This document shows, one piece after another, positions 52,530-64,000 of a stretch of 64,000 nucleotides of DNA. Origin of the DNA: Catenulispora pinistramenti (GTDB lineage: Bacteria; Actinomycetota; Actinomycetes; Streptomycetales; Catenulisporaceae); assembly GCF_018274385.1 (NCBI RefSeq), contig NZ_JAAFYZ010000002.1:111429-175428 (forward strand), read 5' to 3'. Under the pieces are notes generated by a model, which was given only the letters and a program-made list of their open reading frames with translations, was not told the DNA's origin and made no database searches. A program made the position numbers and the translations under genes. Position 1 is the first letter of the stretch, and each line of letters opens with the position of its first letter.

Positions 52530-53504
52530 TCAGCGGGACAGCTCTTCGTACCCCACACCGGTAGCCGCGACGGACTGGTCCCACAAGGCGGCGGCCACGG
52601 ACTCGTCCTGCGCTACCAAGCTCATGACGGCTCGCGCGGGCGCGCCGCGCATCTCGCCTGGGCCGCGCGGTCCGATGTACTCGCCCCCGAAGAGGTCTAC
52701 ATGAGTCGCCGCATATAGAGACGGCCACGCACCTGCGGCAGAGCTCTGGCCGGTCGCTCTGGTGACGAACTGGGACAGTCCGGAGACGACCCGGTTGTGC
52801 CGGCTGAAGGAGGTCTTGGTGAACAAGCCGGTGGCCGTATAGCCGGGGTGCGCAGCGACACTCGCTAATGCGACCCGCGCACGCTTCGCCTTACGGTCCA
52901 GCTCTCGGGCGAACAAGAGGTTGGCGAGCTTGGAGCGCCCATAGGAGGAGACACGGTGCCGGTGCCAGTCGGCTTCGCTATAGGACTCCTTGGTGTTGGC
53001 CTCGGCCGGTTCGAAGTCCCAGACCGGCCGGGCGCGGCGGTGCGTGAGGCTGGAGACGGTGACCACCCGGGCGGACTCTGCGGCCAGCAGAAGGGGTAAC
53101 ACCCGGCCGGTGAGTGCGAAGTGCCCGAGGTGGTTGGTGCCGAACTGGAGCTCGAAGCCGTCGTCGGTGGTCAGGCCGTCCGGCACCATCACCCCGGCGT
53201 TGTTGATCAGGATGTCCACGGCCGCCGTGCGGTCGGCCAGGTCGGCGGCGGCGTCCTCGATCGAGTCCAGGCTCGCCAGGTCGACTGTGACGATCTCGAC
53301 GAGTCCGCGCGCGGAGGGGATCACCCCGGTGATCCGCTCCCGCGCGAACTCTCCTTTGTCCGGATCACGAACGGCGAGCAGGGTCCGGGCTCCGTGACGC
53401 GCGAGTTCCAACGCTGTTCGGAACCCGATCCCGCTGCTGGCCCCCGTGACCATGGCAACTCGCCCCGTCAGATCCGGCATTTCCTCCGGAGTCCAATGCG
53501 GCAT
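52530..53504 (-). CDS. short-chain dehydrogenase/reductase
   Basis: 324 residues. Cofactor motif TGASSGIGFRTALELARHG, NNAGVMVP, catalytic Ser in VVTVSSLTHRR and YGRSKLANLLFARELDRK with the Tyr-xxx-Lys pair. A C-terminal extension (AAGAWPSLYAATHVDLFGGEYIGPRG) resembles the retinol dehydrogenase/WWOX-like SDR group. Substrate unknown. Start taken as the first ATG. Confidence 0.85.
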   Translation of the reverse strand: MPHWTPEEMPDLTGRVAMVTGASSGIGFRTALELARHGARTLLAVRDPDKGEFARERITGVIPSARGLVEIVTVDLASLDSIEDAAADLADRTAAVDILINNAGVMVPDGLTTDDGFELQFGTNHLGHFALTGRVLPLLLAAESARVVTVSSLTHRRARPVWDFEPAEANTKESYSEADWHRHRVSSYGRSKLANLLFARELDRKAKRARVALASVAAHPGYTATGLFTKTSFSRHNRVVSGLSQFVTRATGQSSAAGAWPSLYAATHVDLFGGEYIGPRGPGEMRGAPARAVMSLVAQDESVAAALWDQSVAATGVGYEELSR

Positions 53505-53548
53505 AGCGCCATCCTGGCGTGATCAGCCGCGCCTGTCACTACCTGTCA

Positions 53549-54037
53549 CTAGGCCGGGAGGGCCGCTTCGATGGCTTCGACCACCTCGGAGGCCTCCGGT
53601 TCGGTGCGCGGACGGAAGCGCTTGAGGACGGTTCCGTCGGCGCCGATCAAGAACTTTTCAAAGTTCCACTGGATGTCGCCGTTGTTGCCCTCGGCGTCGG
53701 TCGTCCTGGTGAGCTCGGTGTAAAGGGGGTGGCGGTCGTCCCCGTTCACCTCGATCTTCTCCATCAGGGGGAAGGTCACTCCGTAAGTCGCTGAGCAGAA
53801 CTCCTGGATCTCCTCAGCGCTGCCCGGCTCCTGACCCATGAACTGGTTGCAGGGGACGCCGAGTACCGTGAAACCGCGGTCGGCGTAGCGCTCGTGAAGG
53901 CGCTCCAGGCCCTCGTACTGAGGCGTGAGGCCACAGCGGGAGGCGACGTTGACGAGGAGGATGGCCTTGCCCTGGTAGTCCTTGAGCGAGGCCGGCTTAC
54001 CGTCGAGGGTGTTGATCGGGATGTCGTAGAGGCTCAT
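53549..54037 (-). CDS. glutathione peroxidase family (thiol peroxidase)
   Basis: 162 residues from the ATG at 54037. Peroxidatic Cys in LLVNVASRCGLTPQYEGLE, Gln and Trp of the catalytic set in PCNQFMGQEPG and IQWNFEKFLI. Actinomycetes lack glutathione, so family members generally use thioredoxin; a resolving Cys may be in IQEFCSATYG. It detoxifies peroxides. Confidence 0.88.
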   Translation of the reverse strand: MSLYDIPINTLDGKPASLKDYQGKAILLVNVASRCGLTPQYEGLERLHERYADRGFTVLGVPCNQFMGQEPGSAEEIQEFCSATYGVTFPLMEKIEVNGDDRHPLYTELTRTTDAEGNNGDIQWNFEKFLIGADGTVLKRFRPRTEPEASEVVEAIEAALPA

Positions 54038-54070
54038 GTCGGTATCAAAGCACGCGAGCTTGAACGGATT

Positions 54071-54093
54071 CCCGGGTGGCTCAACCACCCGGG
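54071..54093. terminator. hairpin terminator after glpD
   Basis: CCCGGGTGG (54071-54079) and CCACCCGGG (54085-54093) with a 5-base loop. It is 25 bases downstream of the leftward glpD stop and upstream of the peroxidase gene. Confidence 0.65.
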
Positions 54094-54117
54094 CTCCATG
54101 TGGGACTCCATCAGGGA

Positions 54118-55827
54118 CTACATCACCGGGACGATGTCCGGCGCGCCGAGCCGGGCCGCGTCCGCGGTGGCGTCGTCCGGCTGCTCCTGGGATTCCCGTT
54201 CGGCGGCCACTCGCGCCACGTAATGCTCCACCTCGCGCTTGATCTGCTCCTCGGTCCAGCCCAGGACCGGAGCAATAAGGCGCGCCGTGGGTTCGGCGGC
54301 GCCGACTCCGCGGTCGAAGGTCTCGATGGAGACCCGGAGGCGCCGGGCCAGGACGTCGTCCAAGTGCAGCGCGCCCTCAGCCTGAGCCGCATAGACGACT
54401 TCCGCCTTGAGGTAGTCCTCCGCGCCGGGCAGCGGCTCGGCGAGTTCCGGCTGCGCCGAGGTGAGGTCCAAGACTTCGTCGACCAGGGTCCCGTAGCGGC
54501 GCAGGAGGTGTTCCACGCGCGCAACGTGTAGTCCGCTACGTGTAGCGATCCGAGTGCGGTTGTTCCACAGCGCCTGGTACCCATCGGCACCGAGCAGCGG
54601 GACGTTCTCCGTCGGGGACTCCGGTACGCCTCCGCCGAGCCCGTGGACGGCCGCGTCGACGGCGTCCTTCGCCATCACCCGGTACGTCGTGTACTTGCCG
54701 CCGGCGACGACCACGAGGCCGGGTACGACGTGCGCGACGATGTGCTCCCGCGACAGCTGCGACGTCTCGTCCGACTCGCCGGCGAGCAGCGGCCGGAGTC
54801 CCGCGTACACGCCCTCTACGTCAGCCCGCGACAGGGGCACGTTAAGGACGGAGTTGACGTGATCCAGCAGGTACTGGATGTCGGTCTTGGAGGCCGCCGG
54901 GTGCGCCTTGTCGAGGGTCCAGTCGGTGTCGGTCGTGCCGATGATCCAGTGGCGGCCCCACGGGATGATGAAGAGGACGGACTTCTCCGTGCGGAGGATG
55001 ATTCCGCTGGAGGACTGGATGCGGTCCTTGGGGACCACAAGGTGGATCCCCTTAGAGGCGCGCACATGGAAGCGTCCGCGCTCCCCCACCAAAGCCTGTG
55101 TGTCGTCGGTCCACACGCCGGTGGCGTTCACTACCTGCTTGGCGCGGATCTCCTGGGTGCTGCCGGTCTCCAGGTCGGTGACAATAACGCCGGTGACCCG
55201 CTCCCCCTCGCGGAGGAAGCCCGTGACACGTGCCCTGGACGCAACGTGCGCGCCGTAGCTCGCCGCGGTACGCGCAAGGAATGTCACGTAGCGCGCGTCG
55301 TCTACCTGCGCGTCGTAGTACTGGATGGCACCCACTAGCGAGGAGCGCTTCAGCGCGGGCGCAATACGTAGCGCACCGCGCCGCGTCAGCTGGCGATGCA
55401 GGGGCAGACCTCTGCCGTGGCCGGACGACGTAGCCATCCCGTCGTACAGAGCCACCCCGGAACCCGCGTATACGCGCTCCCAGGCACGGCCGGTCAGCGG
55501 ATACAGGAACGGCACCGGACGCACCAGGTGCGGGGCCAGCCGCTCCAGCAGCAAGCCGCGTTCCTTCAACGCCTCGCGGACCAGGCCGAAATCAAGCATC
55601 TCCAGATAGCGAAGGCCGCCGTGGATGAGTTTGGAGGAGCGGGAGGACGTACCCGACGCCCAGTCCCGCGCCTCCAACAAACCCACGCTCAGACCCCGGG
55701 TCGCGGCGTCCAACGCCGTCCCGGTTCCCACGACGCCACCGCCCACGACCACGACGTCGAGCTCGCGCTCGGCCATGGCGGACAGCGCCGCCTCCCGTTG
55801 CTTCGGTCCCAGCTGCACACTACGCAC
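54118..55827 (-). CDS. glpD: aerobic glycerol-3-phosphate dehydrogenase
   Basis: 569 residues from a GTG at 55827, chosen because the N-terminus MRSVQLGPKQREAAL matches actinomycete GlpD starts; a later ATG gives MAERELDVVV. FAD-binding VVVVGGGVVGTGTALDAATRG, then WASGTSSRSSKLIHGGLRYLE, VVNATGVWTDD and a C-terminal DAO_C domain. It oxidises glycerol 3-phosphate to dihydroxyacetone phosphate at the membrane and passes electrons to quinone. It sits near guaB and bldM as in Streptomyces chromosomes. Confidence 0.92.
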   Translation of the reverse strand: MRSVQLGPKQREAALSAMAERELDVVVVGGGVVGTGTALDAATRGLSVGLLEARDWASGTSSRSSKLIHGGLRYLEMLDFGLVREALKERGLLLERLAPHLVRPVPFLYPLTGRAWERVYAGSGVALYDGMATSSGHGRGLPLHRQLTRRGALRIAPALKRSSLVGAIQYYDAQVDDARYVTFLARTAASYGAHVASRARVTGFLREGERVTGVIVTDLETGSTQEIRAKQVVNATGVWTDDTQALVGERGRFHVRASKGIHLVVPKDRIQSSSGIILRTEKSVLFIIPWGRHWIIGTTDTDWTLDKAHPAASKTDIQYLLDHVNSVLNVPLSRADVEGVYAGLRPLLAGESDETSQLSREHIVAHVVPGLVVVAGGKYTTYRVMAKDAVDAAVHGLGGGVPESPTENVPLLGADGYQALWNNRTRIATRSGLHVARVEHLLRRYGTLVDEVLDLTSAQPELAEPLPGAEDYLKAEVVYAAQAEGALHLDDVLARRLRVSIETFDRGVGAAEPTARLIAPVLGWTEEQIKREVEHYVARVAAERESQEQPDDATADAARLGAPDIVPVM

Positions 55828-55989
55828 ACCACAAGCCTGCCCTAAGTGGGGCCACTGCACGCGGGCACGGGAGGCACATCACCCGTGAAGCCGATCACAA
55901 GCGCTGCGATCAAGCTCCTCTACAGCGATTACAGCGATTCTTGGCGCTCCCCGGCGTTCCCCTCCGCACTCCCCCACAGGGCGGAACGC

Positions 55990-57099
55990 TCAGGTCGCGA
56001 TGGTGACCTCGACGCGCTGGAAGCCCTTGAGCTCGGTGTAGCCGCAAGTCCCCATCGCTCGACGCAGGGCGCCGGAGAGGTTCATGGTGCCGTCAGGCGA
56101 GGAGGACGGCCCGTTGAGGATCTCCTCCAGCGTCCCGACAGTGCCGACCGCGGTGCGGTGCCCGCGCGGGACCGAGGCGTGGTGCGCCTCCGCGCCCCAG
56201 TGGAAGCCCCGGCCCGGCGCCTCGGCGGCGCGGGCCAGCGGGGAGCCGATCATCACCGCGTCGGCGCCACAGGCGATCGCCTTGGTGATGTCGCCGGAGA
56301 CGCCCATGGCGCCGTCCGCGATGACGTGCACATAGCGGCCGCCGGACTCGTCCAGGTAGTCACGGCGCGCGGCGGCGACGTCGGAGACCGCGGAGGCCAT
56401 CGGCACCTCGATGCCGAGGACGTCGCGGGTGGTCTGCGTCGAGCCGCCGCCGAAGCCGACCAGGATGCCCGCGGCGCCGGCACGCATAAGGTGCAGGGCC
56501 GCCTGGTACGTCGCGCAGCCACCGACCACGACCGGGATGTCGAGCTCGTAGATGAACTGCTTCAGGTTCAGCGGCTCGGCGCCGGCCGACACGTGCTCGG
56601 CGGACACTGTGGTGCCGCGGATAACCAACATGTCGAGGCCCGCTGCGACGGCCACTGACTGGAACTCCGCAGTGAGTTGCGGAGACAGTGCACCGGCCAC
56701 GGTGACGCCGGCGGCACGGATCTCCTTGACGCGCGCGGCGATCAGCTCGGGCTGTACCGGGGCGCTGTAGATCTCCTGCAGACGCTTGGTGAAGTCGTCT
56801 GCGGGGAGGTCCGCGATCTCCTGCAGAAGCAGCTCAGGGTTCTCGTAGCGGGTCCACAGACCCTCCAGGTTGAGAACGCCGAGGCCGCCGAGCTTGCCGA
56901 TCCGGATCGCGGTGGCCGGGGAGACCACGCTGTCCATCGGCGCGGCCATGAACGGCGTGTCGAACCGGTAGGCGTCGATCTGCCAGGCGATGGAGACTTC
57001 TTCGGGGTCCCGGGTGCGGCGCGACGGGACGACCGCCACGTCGTCGAACCCGTAGGCACGGCGGCCACGCTTGGCCCGGCCGATCTCGACCTCGGTCAC
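55990..57099 (-). CDS. guaB3: GuaB3 family IMP dehydrogenase-related protein
   Basis: 369 residues, without CBS domains. It begins EIGRAKRGRRAYGFDDVAVVPSRRTRDPEEV, the GuaB3 signature, then FDTPFMAAPMDSVVSPATAIRIGKLGGLGVLNLEG. The phosphate-binding part appears around VHVIADGAMGVSGDITKAIACGADAVMIGSPLARA. The loop around VGFGGGSTQTTRDVLG replaces the catalytic Cys loop of true IMP dehydrogenase, so Cys-based IMP oxidation is doubtful. The role of the family is not settled. It lies 113 bases downstream of guaB. Confidence 0.88.
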   Translation of the reverse strand: MTEVEIGRAKRGRRAYGFDDVAVVPSRRTRDPEEVSIAWQIDAYRFDTPFMAAPMDSVVSPATAIRIGKLGGLGVLNLEGLWTRYENPELLLQEIADLPADDFTKRLQEIYSAPVQPELIAARVKEIRAAGVTVAGALSPQLTAEFQSVAVAAGLDMLVIRGTTVSAEHVSAGAEPLNLKQFIYELDIPVVVGGCATYQAALHLMRAGAAGILVGFGGGSTQTTRDVLGIEVPMASAVSDVAAARRDYLDESGGRYVHVIADGAMGVSGDITKAIACGADAVMIGSPLARAAEAPGRGFHWGAEAHHASVPRGHRTAVGTVGTLEEILNGPSSSPDGTMNLSGALRRAMGTCGYTELKGFQRVEVTIAT

Positions 57100-57131
57100 C
57101 TGGACTACCTCGACTCTCTGCAGACGTACTT

Positions 57132-57159
57132 ACGGCCCGACGCTACAGCGTCGGGCCGT
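57132..57159. terminator. hairpin between guaB and guaB3
   Basis: ACGGCCCGACGCT (57132-57144) pairs perfectly with AGCGTCGGGCCGT (57147-57159). In the leftward transcript it follows guaB and precedes guaB3. No U-tract follows, so it may stop, weaken or process the transcript. Confidence 0.65.
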
Positions 57160-57212
57160 CGGGTGCTCTATCGGTGCTCTATATGGTCAGCGATGGTCAG
57201 CGCTTTATATGG

Positions 57213-58724
<1,512 letters not shown>

Positions 58725-58876
58725 TCAAGGGGGACCGATAAGCAATCTTCCCCCAGGAATCCGGCCCGACCAAACCGATCAACGGATGATCGCCTCCAGC
58801 GTGCTCGGAATCACACCCGCACAGCGCGCCGTAGGCCCCGCCGGGACCGCGGACGTGCGGCCCGGCCGGTCCGCCC

Positions 58877-59488
58877 TCAGCGGACCAGGCCCCAGCGGAA
58901 CCCGAGCGCGACGGCGTGCGCCCGGTCGGAGGCGCCGAGCTTCTTGAACAGCCTGCGCGCATGGGTCTTCACCGTGTCTTCCGAGAGGAACAGGTCCCGG
59001 CCGATCTCGGCGTTGGAGCGGCCGTGGCTCATGCCCTCCAGCACCTGGATCTCGCGGGCGGTCAGGGTCGGGACGGCGCCGATCTCGGCCGGGCGCAGCC
59101 GGCGCGGGGCCAGCCGCCAGGTCGGGTCGGCCAGCGCCTGGCTGACGGTGGCGCGCAGCTCGGCCCGGGAGGCGTCCTTGTGCAGGTAGCCGCGGGCACC
59201 GGTGGCCACCGCGAGCGCCACGCCGTCCAGGTCCTCGGCCATGGTGAGCATGATCACCCGGGCGTTGGGGTCGTTGGACAGCAGCCGCCGCACGGTCTCC
59301 ACGCCGCCGAGGCCCGGCATCCGCACGTCCATCAGGACCAGGTCGGAGCGGTCGGCCGTCCACCGGCGCAGCACTTCCTCGCCACTGTTGGCGGTGGTGA
59401 CCTTGTCGACACCGGGCACGGTCGCCACGGCGCGTCGCAGCGTCTCCCGGGCCAGCGGGGAGTCGTCGCAGACTAGGATGGACGTCAT
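58877..59488 (-). CDS. bldM: BldM-like developmental response regulator
   Basis: 203 residues. Receiver domain with VCDDSPLARETLRRAVATVPGV, Asp54 in LVLMDVRMPGLGG, Thr/Lys region and LHKDASRAELRATVSQAL, then a LuxR-type helix-turn-helix: LTAREIQVLEGMSHGRSNAEIGRDLF, VKTHARRLFKKLGASDRAHAV. It closely follows the Streptomyces BldM sequence as I recall it, and its place beside guaB agrees. BldM controls aerial growth and sporulation genes, alone or with WhiI, and does not depend on phosphorylation there. Autonomy here is inferred. Confidence 0.9.
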   Translation of the reverse strand: MTSILVCDDSPLARETLRRAVATVPGVDKVTTANSGEEVLRRWTADRSDLVLMDVRMPGLGGVETVRRLLSNDPNARVIMLTMAEDLDGVALAVATGARGYLHKDASRAELRATVSQALADPTWRLAPRRLRPAEIGAVPTLTAREIQVLEGMSHGRSNAEIGRDLFLSEDTVKTHARRLFKKLGASDRAHAVALGFRWGLVR

Positions 59489-60345
59489 TGGTCAAGCCTC
59501 CACATTCGTGAGGTTGTGACACCTATTGAGCTTATGGCGGACAGGTCCCCGTAGTCGATGGTTCGCGCCGCTTCGCCACCCACCCATATGCGGACCGCTG
59601 CGCGTGGCGCCTCGGACAGAGGCGGTCGGGCGGCGGGCGGGAACGCGGGCCATCGTCACTCCGAGATGCAAAACGAGCTTCACCCGAAAGCGTTACGCGC
59701 TCCGCGATGTTTTTTTCAGACGGCGCTGGGGCGGGATCAGCCCCCGCTCAGCGGCCTTCGCCTGGCGTGGGATCGGGGTCCAGGGGCGATCTTCGGGGCG
59801 GTCGGCGTAGTCCTCGCCGGCCTCGTCCCGGTTGTCGCCGGGGTCTTTTGAATCCCTCGAGTCCCTTGAGCCCCGTCCGCCGCGTCCGCCCCGGCCTCCT
59901 CCGCCACCACTCTCGGGGGGCAGGCCGGCGTCCAAGGCCCGCACCCACCCGTCGTGGTCCCAGCCGTCATCTTCGGGGAGCCCGATCAACCTGCCGCGCC
60001 TCTCGTTCCAGCCGGCGGTCCACCGCCGTGCTGTTGATCACGTTCCGTAGTCGATTGCGGCAACTCAGTGACAATCGAGCACGGTTCGGGGCATGATCGG
60101 TATGACCGCTCGCCGGATCAGGTATTGGACAACTGACACCTGGTTCACCACGAGGTAGGGCCGCCGCCGCGGCGCCGATGCATTTCCCGACTCACTCTCA
60201 ACGGGATCATGCACCCGCCGCGGCTGCGGCCAACACGATGCAGCCGAAGACCACTCCATCTAGCGACTCACCGTCGGTCGTCCGACAACAGACGACTGAC
60301 CTGCGGATTCGCGATTTTGCTGGTCGGCGGAAGGAAGGGTTCACC
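59489..60345. other. long divergent regulatory region between bldM and the WhiB-like gene
   Basis: About 860 bases holding the promoters of two developmental-type regulators. A weak leftward frame at 59693-59989 (TTG start, GLPEDDGWDHDGWVRALDAGLPP followed by Gly/Arg/Asp-rich low complexity) has plausible codons at its start but no clear ribosome site; I do not call it a gene. No RNA gene is evident. Confidence 0.45.
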
Positions 60346-60828
60346 ATGGCCGACGTGTCCCGTCTCCCGGGCCCGAACGCGGACTTCTGGGACTGGCAGT
60401 TGCGCGGCTCATGCCGCGGGACCGACAGCGACTTGTTCTTCCACCCGGAGGGCGAGCGCGGTCAGGCGCGAACCTCGCGGGAGGAGGCCGCGAAGGAGGT
60501 CTGCCTGCACTGCCCGGTATGCAAGCCATGCCGCGAGCACGCGCTGCGCGTACACGAGCCCTATGGCGTGTGGGGCGGCATGACCGAGGAAGAGCGCGAC
60601 GAGCACTACGCGCGGGAGAAGTCGGCCGCGCGGGCCGCGAAGCTCGCGGCGCTGGCCACGGCGAAGAACACCAAGCCGGTGCGCAAGCCGACGACGAAGG
60701 TCCCGGTAAAGCTGCAGTCGAAGCCTTCGGGTGCGCCGGCTACCGCGCCTAGCAATGGGATGACGATGACGCGGCCAGCCAACACGGTTTCGGCCGGGGT
60801 GCGGGCTAAGGCGAAGACTAAGCCGTAG
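60346..60828 (+). CDS. WhiB-like iron-sulfur transcription factor with basic tail
   Basis: 160 residues from the ATG at 60346 (AAGGAAGG upstream). Cluster cysteines at 23, 53, 56 and 62 follow the WhiB spacing (C-x29-C-x2-C-x5-C) in GSCRGTDSDLFFHPEGERG and EVCLHCPVCKPCREHAL; Cys59 is extra. The turn GVWGGMTEEERDEHY is the WhiB signature. The tail of about 75 residues is rich in Lys, Ala, Thr and Pro and may contact DNA. The position between bldM and groEL matches the Streptomyces neighbourhood. Confidence 0.9.
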   Translation: MADVSRLPGPNADFWDWQLRGSCRGTDSDLFFHPEGERGQARTSREEAAKEVCLHCPVCKPCREHALRVHEPYGVWGGMTEEERDEHYAREKSAARAAKLAALATAKNTKPVRKPTTKVPVKLQSKPSGAPATAPSNGMTMTRPANTVSAGVRAKAKTKP

Positions 60829-60935
60829 TCGCTGTCCCTACAGACGCCCGGTAGACGCCCGCTTCAGGGTTCGCGATCTGCGTCCCATGGTTCACGGGGC
60901 CGGCCCGGCTTCCCCAGCCTTTAAGGCGAGCGGCA

Positions 60936-60977
60936 GAAGGGCGGCTCTATACGGAGTTCCGTATAGAGCCGCCCTTC
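60936..60977. terminator. 20-base-pair hairpin downstream of the WhiB-like gene
   Basis: The arms 60936-60955 (GAAGGGCGGCTCTATA...) and 60958-60977 pair perfectly around a GT centre. It lies between the rightward WhiB-like gene and the leftward groEL gene and can stop both. Confidence 0.8.
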
Positions 60978-61117
60978 GCTGTACAGAGCTGCCCTCAGGG
61001 TTCGCTATAGAGGCTATAGAGCTAGCGGGCCCTTAGTGGCTGTGGCCCCTTGGTCACTGCGACCGGCTGCGGCTATGGCTGTTCCTGTGGCCGTTGCTGT
61101 AGCCGTAGCTGTGGTCC

Positions 61118-62767
<1,650 letters not shown>

Positions 62768-62782
62768 TTAAGAAGAAGAAAA

Positions 62783-62828
62783 ATCCGCCCCGGCGGCATG
62801 GCCGGGTCCCCGGCCGCCCGGGGCGGAT
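62783..62828 (-). terminator. terminator-like hairpin between groES and groEL
   Basis: ATCCGCCCCGG (62783-62793) pairs with CCGGGGCGGAT (62818-62828). In the leftward transcript it is followed by TTTTTCTTCTTC, a U-rich tract, then the groEL ribosome site AAGGA. It looks like a partial terminator or processing site that would raise groES above groEL. Confidence 0.7.
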
Positions 62829-62854
62829 GGCAGCTGTGAGGGCCGCGCGACGAG

Positions 62855-63151
62855 TTACTTGTTGACGATCGCGAGCAGGTCGCGCGCCGACAGAACGAGG
62901 TAGTCCTCGTTGTTGTACTTGACCTCGGTGCCGCCGTACTTGCTGTAGAGGACGATGTCGCCCTCCTTGACGTCGAGCTCGACGCGCTTGCCGTCCTCCC
63001 AGCGGCCCGGGCCCACGGCCAGGACGACGCCCTCCTGCGGCTTCTCCTTGGCGGTGTCCGGGATGACGAGGCCGGAGGCGGTGGTCTGCTCGGCGTCGAG
63101 CGGCTTGACGACGACGCGGTCCTCGAGCGGCTTGATGGCAACGGTAGCCAC
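62855..63151 (-). CDS. groES: co-chaperonin GroES
   Basis: 98 residues from a GTG at 63151, giving [21 protein letters not shown]; longer readings are upstream noise. It contains the mobile loop [19 protein letters not shown] and the roof/base segments [15 protein letters not shown] and [23 protein letters not shown]. It caps the GroEL cavity. Expression is expected to be heat-inducible through HrcA at the two CIRCE sites upstream. Confidence 0.96.
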   Translation of the reverse strand: MATVAIKPLEDRVVVKPLDAEQTTASGLVIPDTAKEKPQEGVVLAVGPGRWEDGKRVELDVKEGDIVLYSKYGGTEVKYNNEDYLVLSARDLLAIVNK

Positions 63152-63242
63152 GATGTGTGACCTTTCGTTCGCGTGACGGATGGCTACGCGGAACTGGTTG
63201 CGGAACCTGTCGTCGCGGGTGCCAGGGTCCGGCCGGATCGCG

Positions 63243-63269
63243 CTGGCACTCTCGGTGCGAGGGTGCCAA
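63243..63269. promoter_or_regulatory. CIRCE-like operator, promoter-proximal copy
   Basis: CTGGCACTC (63243-63251), 9-base spacer, GGGTGCCAA (63261-63269). It keeps the 9-9-9 layout of the HrcA operator with several changes from the consensus TTAGCACTC-N9-GAGTGCTAA. Confidence 0.7.
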
Positions 63270-63273
63270 AGCG

Positions 63274-63303
63274 AGAGTAGGCGGGCCTTTAGCACTCGGT
63301 CAA
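63274..63303 (-). promoter_or_regulatory. groES promoter
   Basis: On the minus strand, TTGACC (63303-63298) and TACTCT (63279-63274) are separated by 18 bases, a good vegetative promoter. The -35 box lies in the spacer of the distal CIRCE and the -10 box just ahead of the proximal one, so HrcA binding would block both ends. Confidence 0.65.
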
Positions 63304-63315
63304 GTGGAGTGCCAG
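63289..63315. promoter_or_regulatory. CIRCE operator, distal copy
   Basis: TTAGCACTC (63289-63297), 9-base spacer, GAGTGCCAG (63307-63315). The left arm matches the HrcA consensus exactly and the right arm differs at two positions. Confidence 0.88.
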
Positions 63316-64000
63316 GGCGGCCGCCCGGGGCCGAACTCCGCCACGGCACACCGGTGTGCCGGGCGGCGCAAGCGCCCCCGTTCGCCACCCGCGGGGAGAG
63401 CGGGCGGTGGGGTTGCCCTCCCGGGGTCGGCGCGCCGACCCCGGGACTGCTCGGTGGTGGGGGAGCTCCCCCGCCCTAGACACTGACCAGTGTCCGGGGC
63501 TTCTCTCCCCTTCCACCGAGCAGACAGGCGACCTGGCGACCGCCCGAGGGCACGACCTCCGATGCGCCCGCCGCGCGGTGAGCTCTGTCCGCGGCGACGG
63601 GTGTTCGGCTGTCGGTCCCCGGCGGCTATGTTCCGTGACGCCGCCGGGTACACGTCCATACTTCGCTATTGCCGCGAATCGGACATCCGATGTTGTGCGT
63701 ATCAGTGGCTACGCAGAATCGACGAGGCCGAATGGATGATGCTGATGTTGGCGTCGTTGGGGCGGCTGCGGGTGGGCTGGACGCGGGCGGCTGTGTGCGC
63801 GGCGCCGCCGTGTTCAGCAGCGGGCCAGGCGGCAAACGGGTTCGCTGACCTGGCGGCGGGCGGCGGGGCTGGCGCGCGCGTTACGCCGAGGCAGGGTGTC
63901 GCAGGGTGGGAACACGGTCGCGTTCGGGGGCGGATCCGCGGGTTGGCACGTGGGGCTTGGTGGTGGGTGCGCCGGCGTCGTTCGGGTGATGGGGATGCGG
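63316..64000. other. right-edge region without a confident gene
   Basis: About 685 bases. A short dyad GACACT-N4-AGTGTC lies at 63479-63494. A rightward frame from 63737 stays open to the window edge but is Gly/Arg/Ala/Trp-biased low complexity with no ribosome site, so I do not call it. A gene may begin just beyond the window. Confidence 0.4.

Noticed and set aside
59693..59989. 98-codon minus frame between bldM and the WhiB-like gene
   Set aside because: Start residues look protein-like, but it needs a TTG start without a ribosome site and most of it is Gly/Arg/Asp low complexity; noted only in the intergenic entry.
63737..64000. plus-strand frame open to the right edge
   Set aside because: Low-complexity Gly/Arg/Trp composition and no ribosome site; cannot be supported from this window.

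Overview
The window is high-GC actinobacterial DNA. The right-hand 17 kb carries a gene order I recognise from Streptomyces-type chromosomes: groES, groEL1 (His-rich tail), a WhiB-like gene, bldM, guaB, guaB3 and glpD. Together with the WXG100 pairs, the Tad pilus operon and the T7SS/T4SS genes, this points to a filamentous, sporulating actinomycete of the Streptomyces/Catenulispora type. The genus is an inference.

Layout. (1) 1-7477, minus strand: a Tad/Flp-type pilus operon (two TadE-like proteins, a tiny membrane protein, TadC, TadB, the CpaF/TadA ATPase, a CpaE-like protein, CpaB/RcpC, a secreted protein and a lipoprotein), tightly packed with overlapping start and stop codons. (2) 8.1-22.6 kb: a secreted-toxin and type VII secretion region. 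It holds an internally deleted Rhs gene that kept its toxin tip and immunity gene; a three-gene minus operon of WXG-like partner, ADP-ribosyltransferase toxin and ADP-ribosylglycohydrolase (probable immunity); a plus operon of WXG-like protein, DUF1023 alpha/beta-hydrolase effector and membrane protein; lipoproteins; a broken secreted-protein gene; and a full-length FHA-containing EccC translocase. (3) 23.1-46.97 kb: an integrated conjugative element of the T4SS type. The leftward transfer operon runs from a sigma-like regulator through VirB2-like pilin, lipoprotein, VirB6-like, PrgI-like, VirB4, VirD4-type coupling protein, replication-relaxation protein and NlpC/P60 hydrolase to DUF317 and DUF2637 proteins. 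To its right are cargo (membrane protein plus SAM methyltransferase), a control block (two XRE regulators, an anti-sigma-type ATPase, a resolvase-like protein without its catalytic serine), and a rightward operon of DNA methyltransferase, two small proteins and a large serine recombinase. The recombinase reading frame runs through a tRNA-Arg(CCG) gene on the opposite strand, which marks one element end. The left end is not resolved; the 22.62-23.11 kb gap is the best guess. (4) 47-64 kb: chromosomal core genes: thioesterase, DUF6918-like protein, chorismate mutase, a WXG100 pair, aldehyde dehydrogenase, lipoprotein, SDR, glutathione peroxidase, glpD, guaB3, guaB, bldM, WhiB-like, groEL and groES. 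The groES promoter has two CIRCE operators.

How it fits together. Three envelope machines (Tad, T7SS, T4SS) lie within 47 kb. The T7SS-type effectors share a short N-terminal Trp/Leu-Gly-Leu-Asp pattern or WXG-like partners, so EccC plausibly exports them. The ADP-ribosyltransferase/glycohydrolase operon resembles, in logic, the T6SS Tre1/Tri1 pair but with T7SS-type delivery; I consider it the most interesting system here. Names are recalled from family knowledge and visible motifs; no database search was possible.
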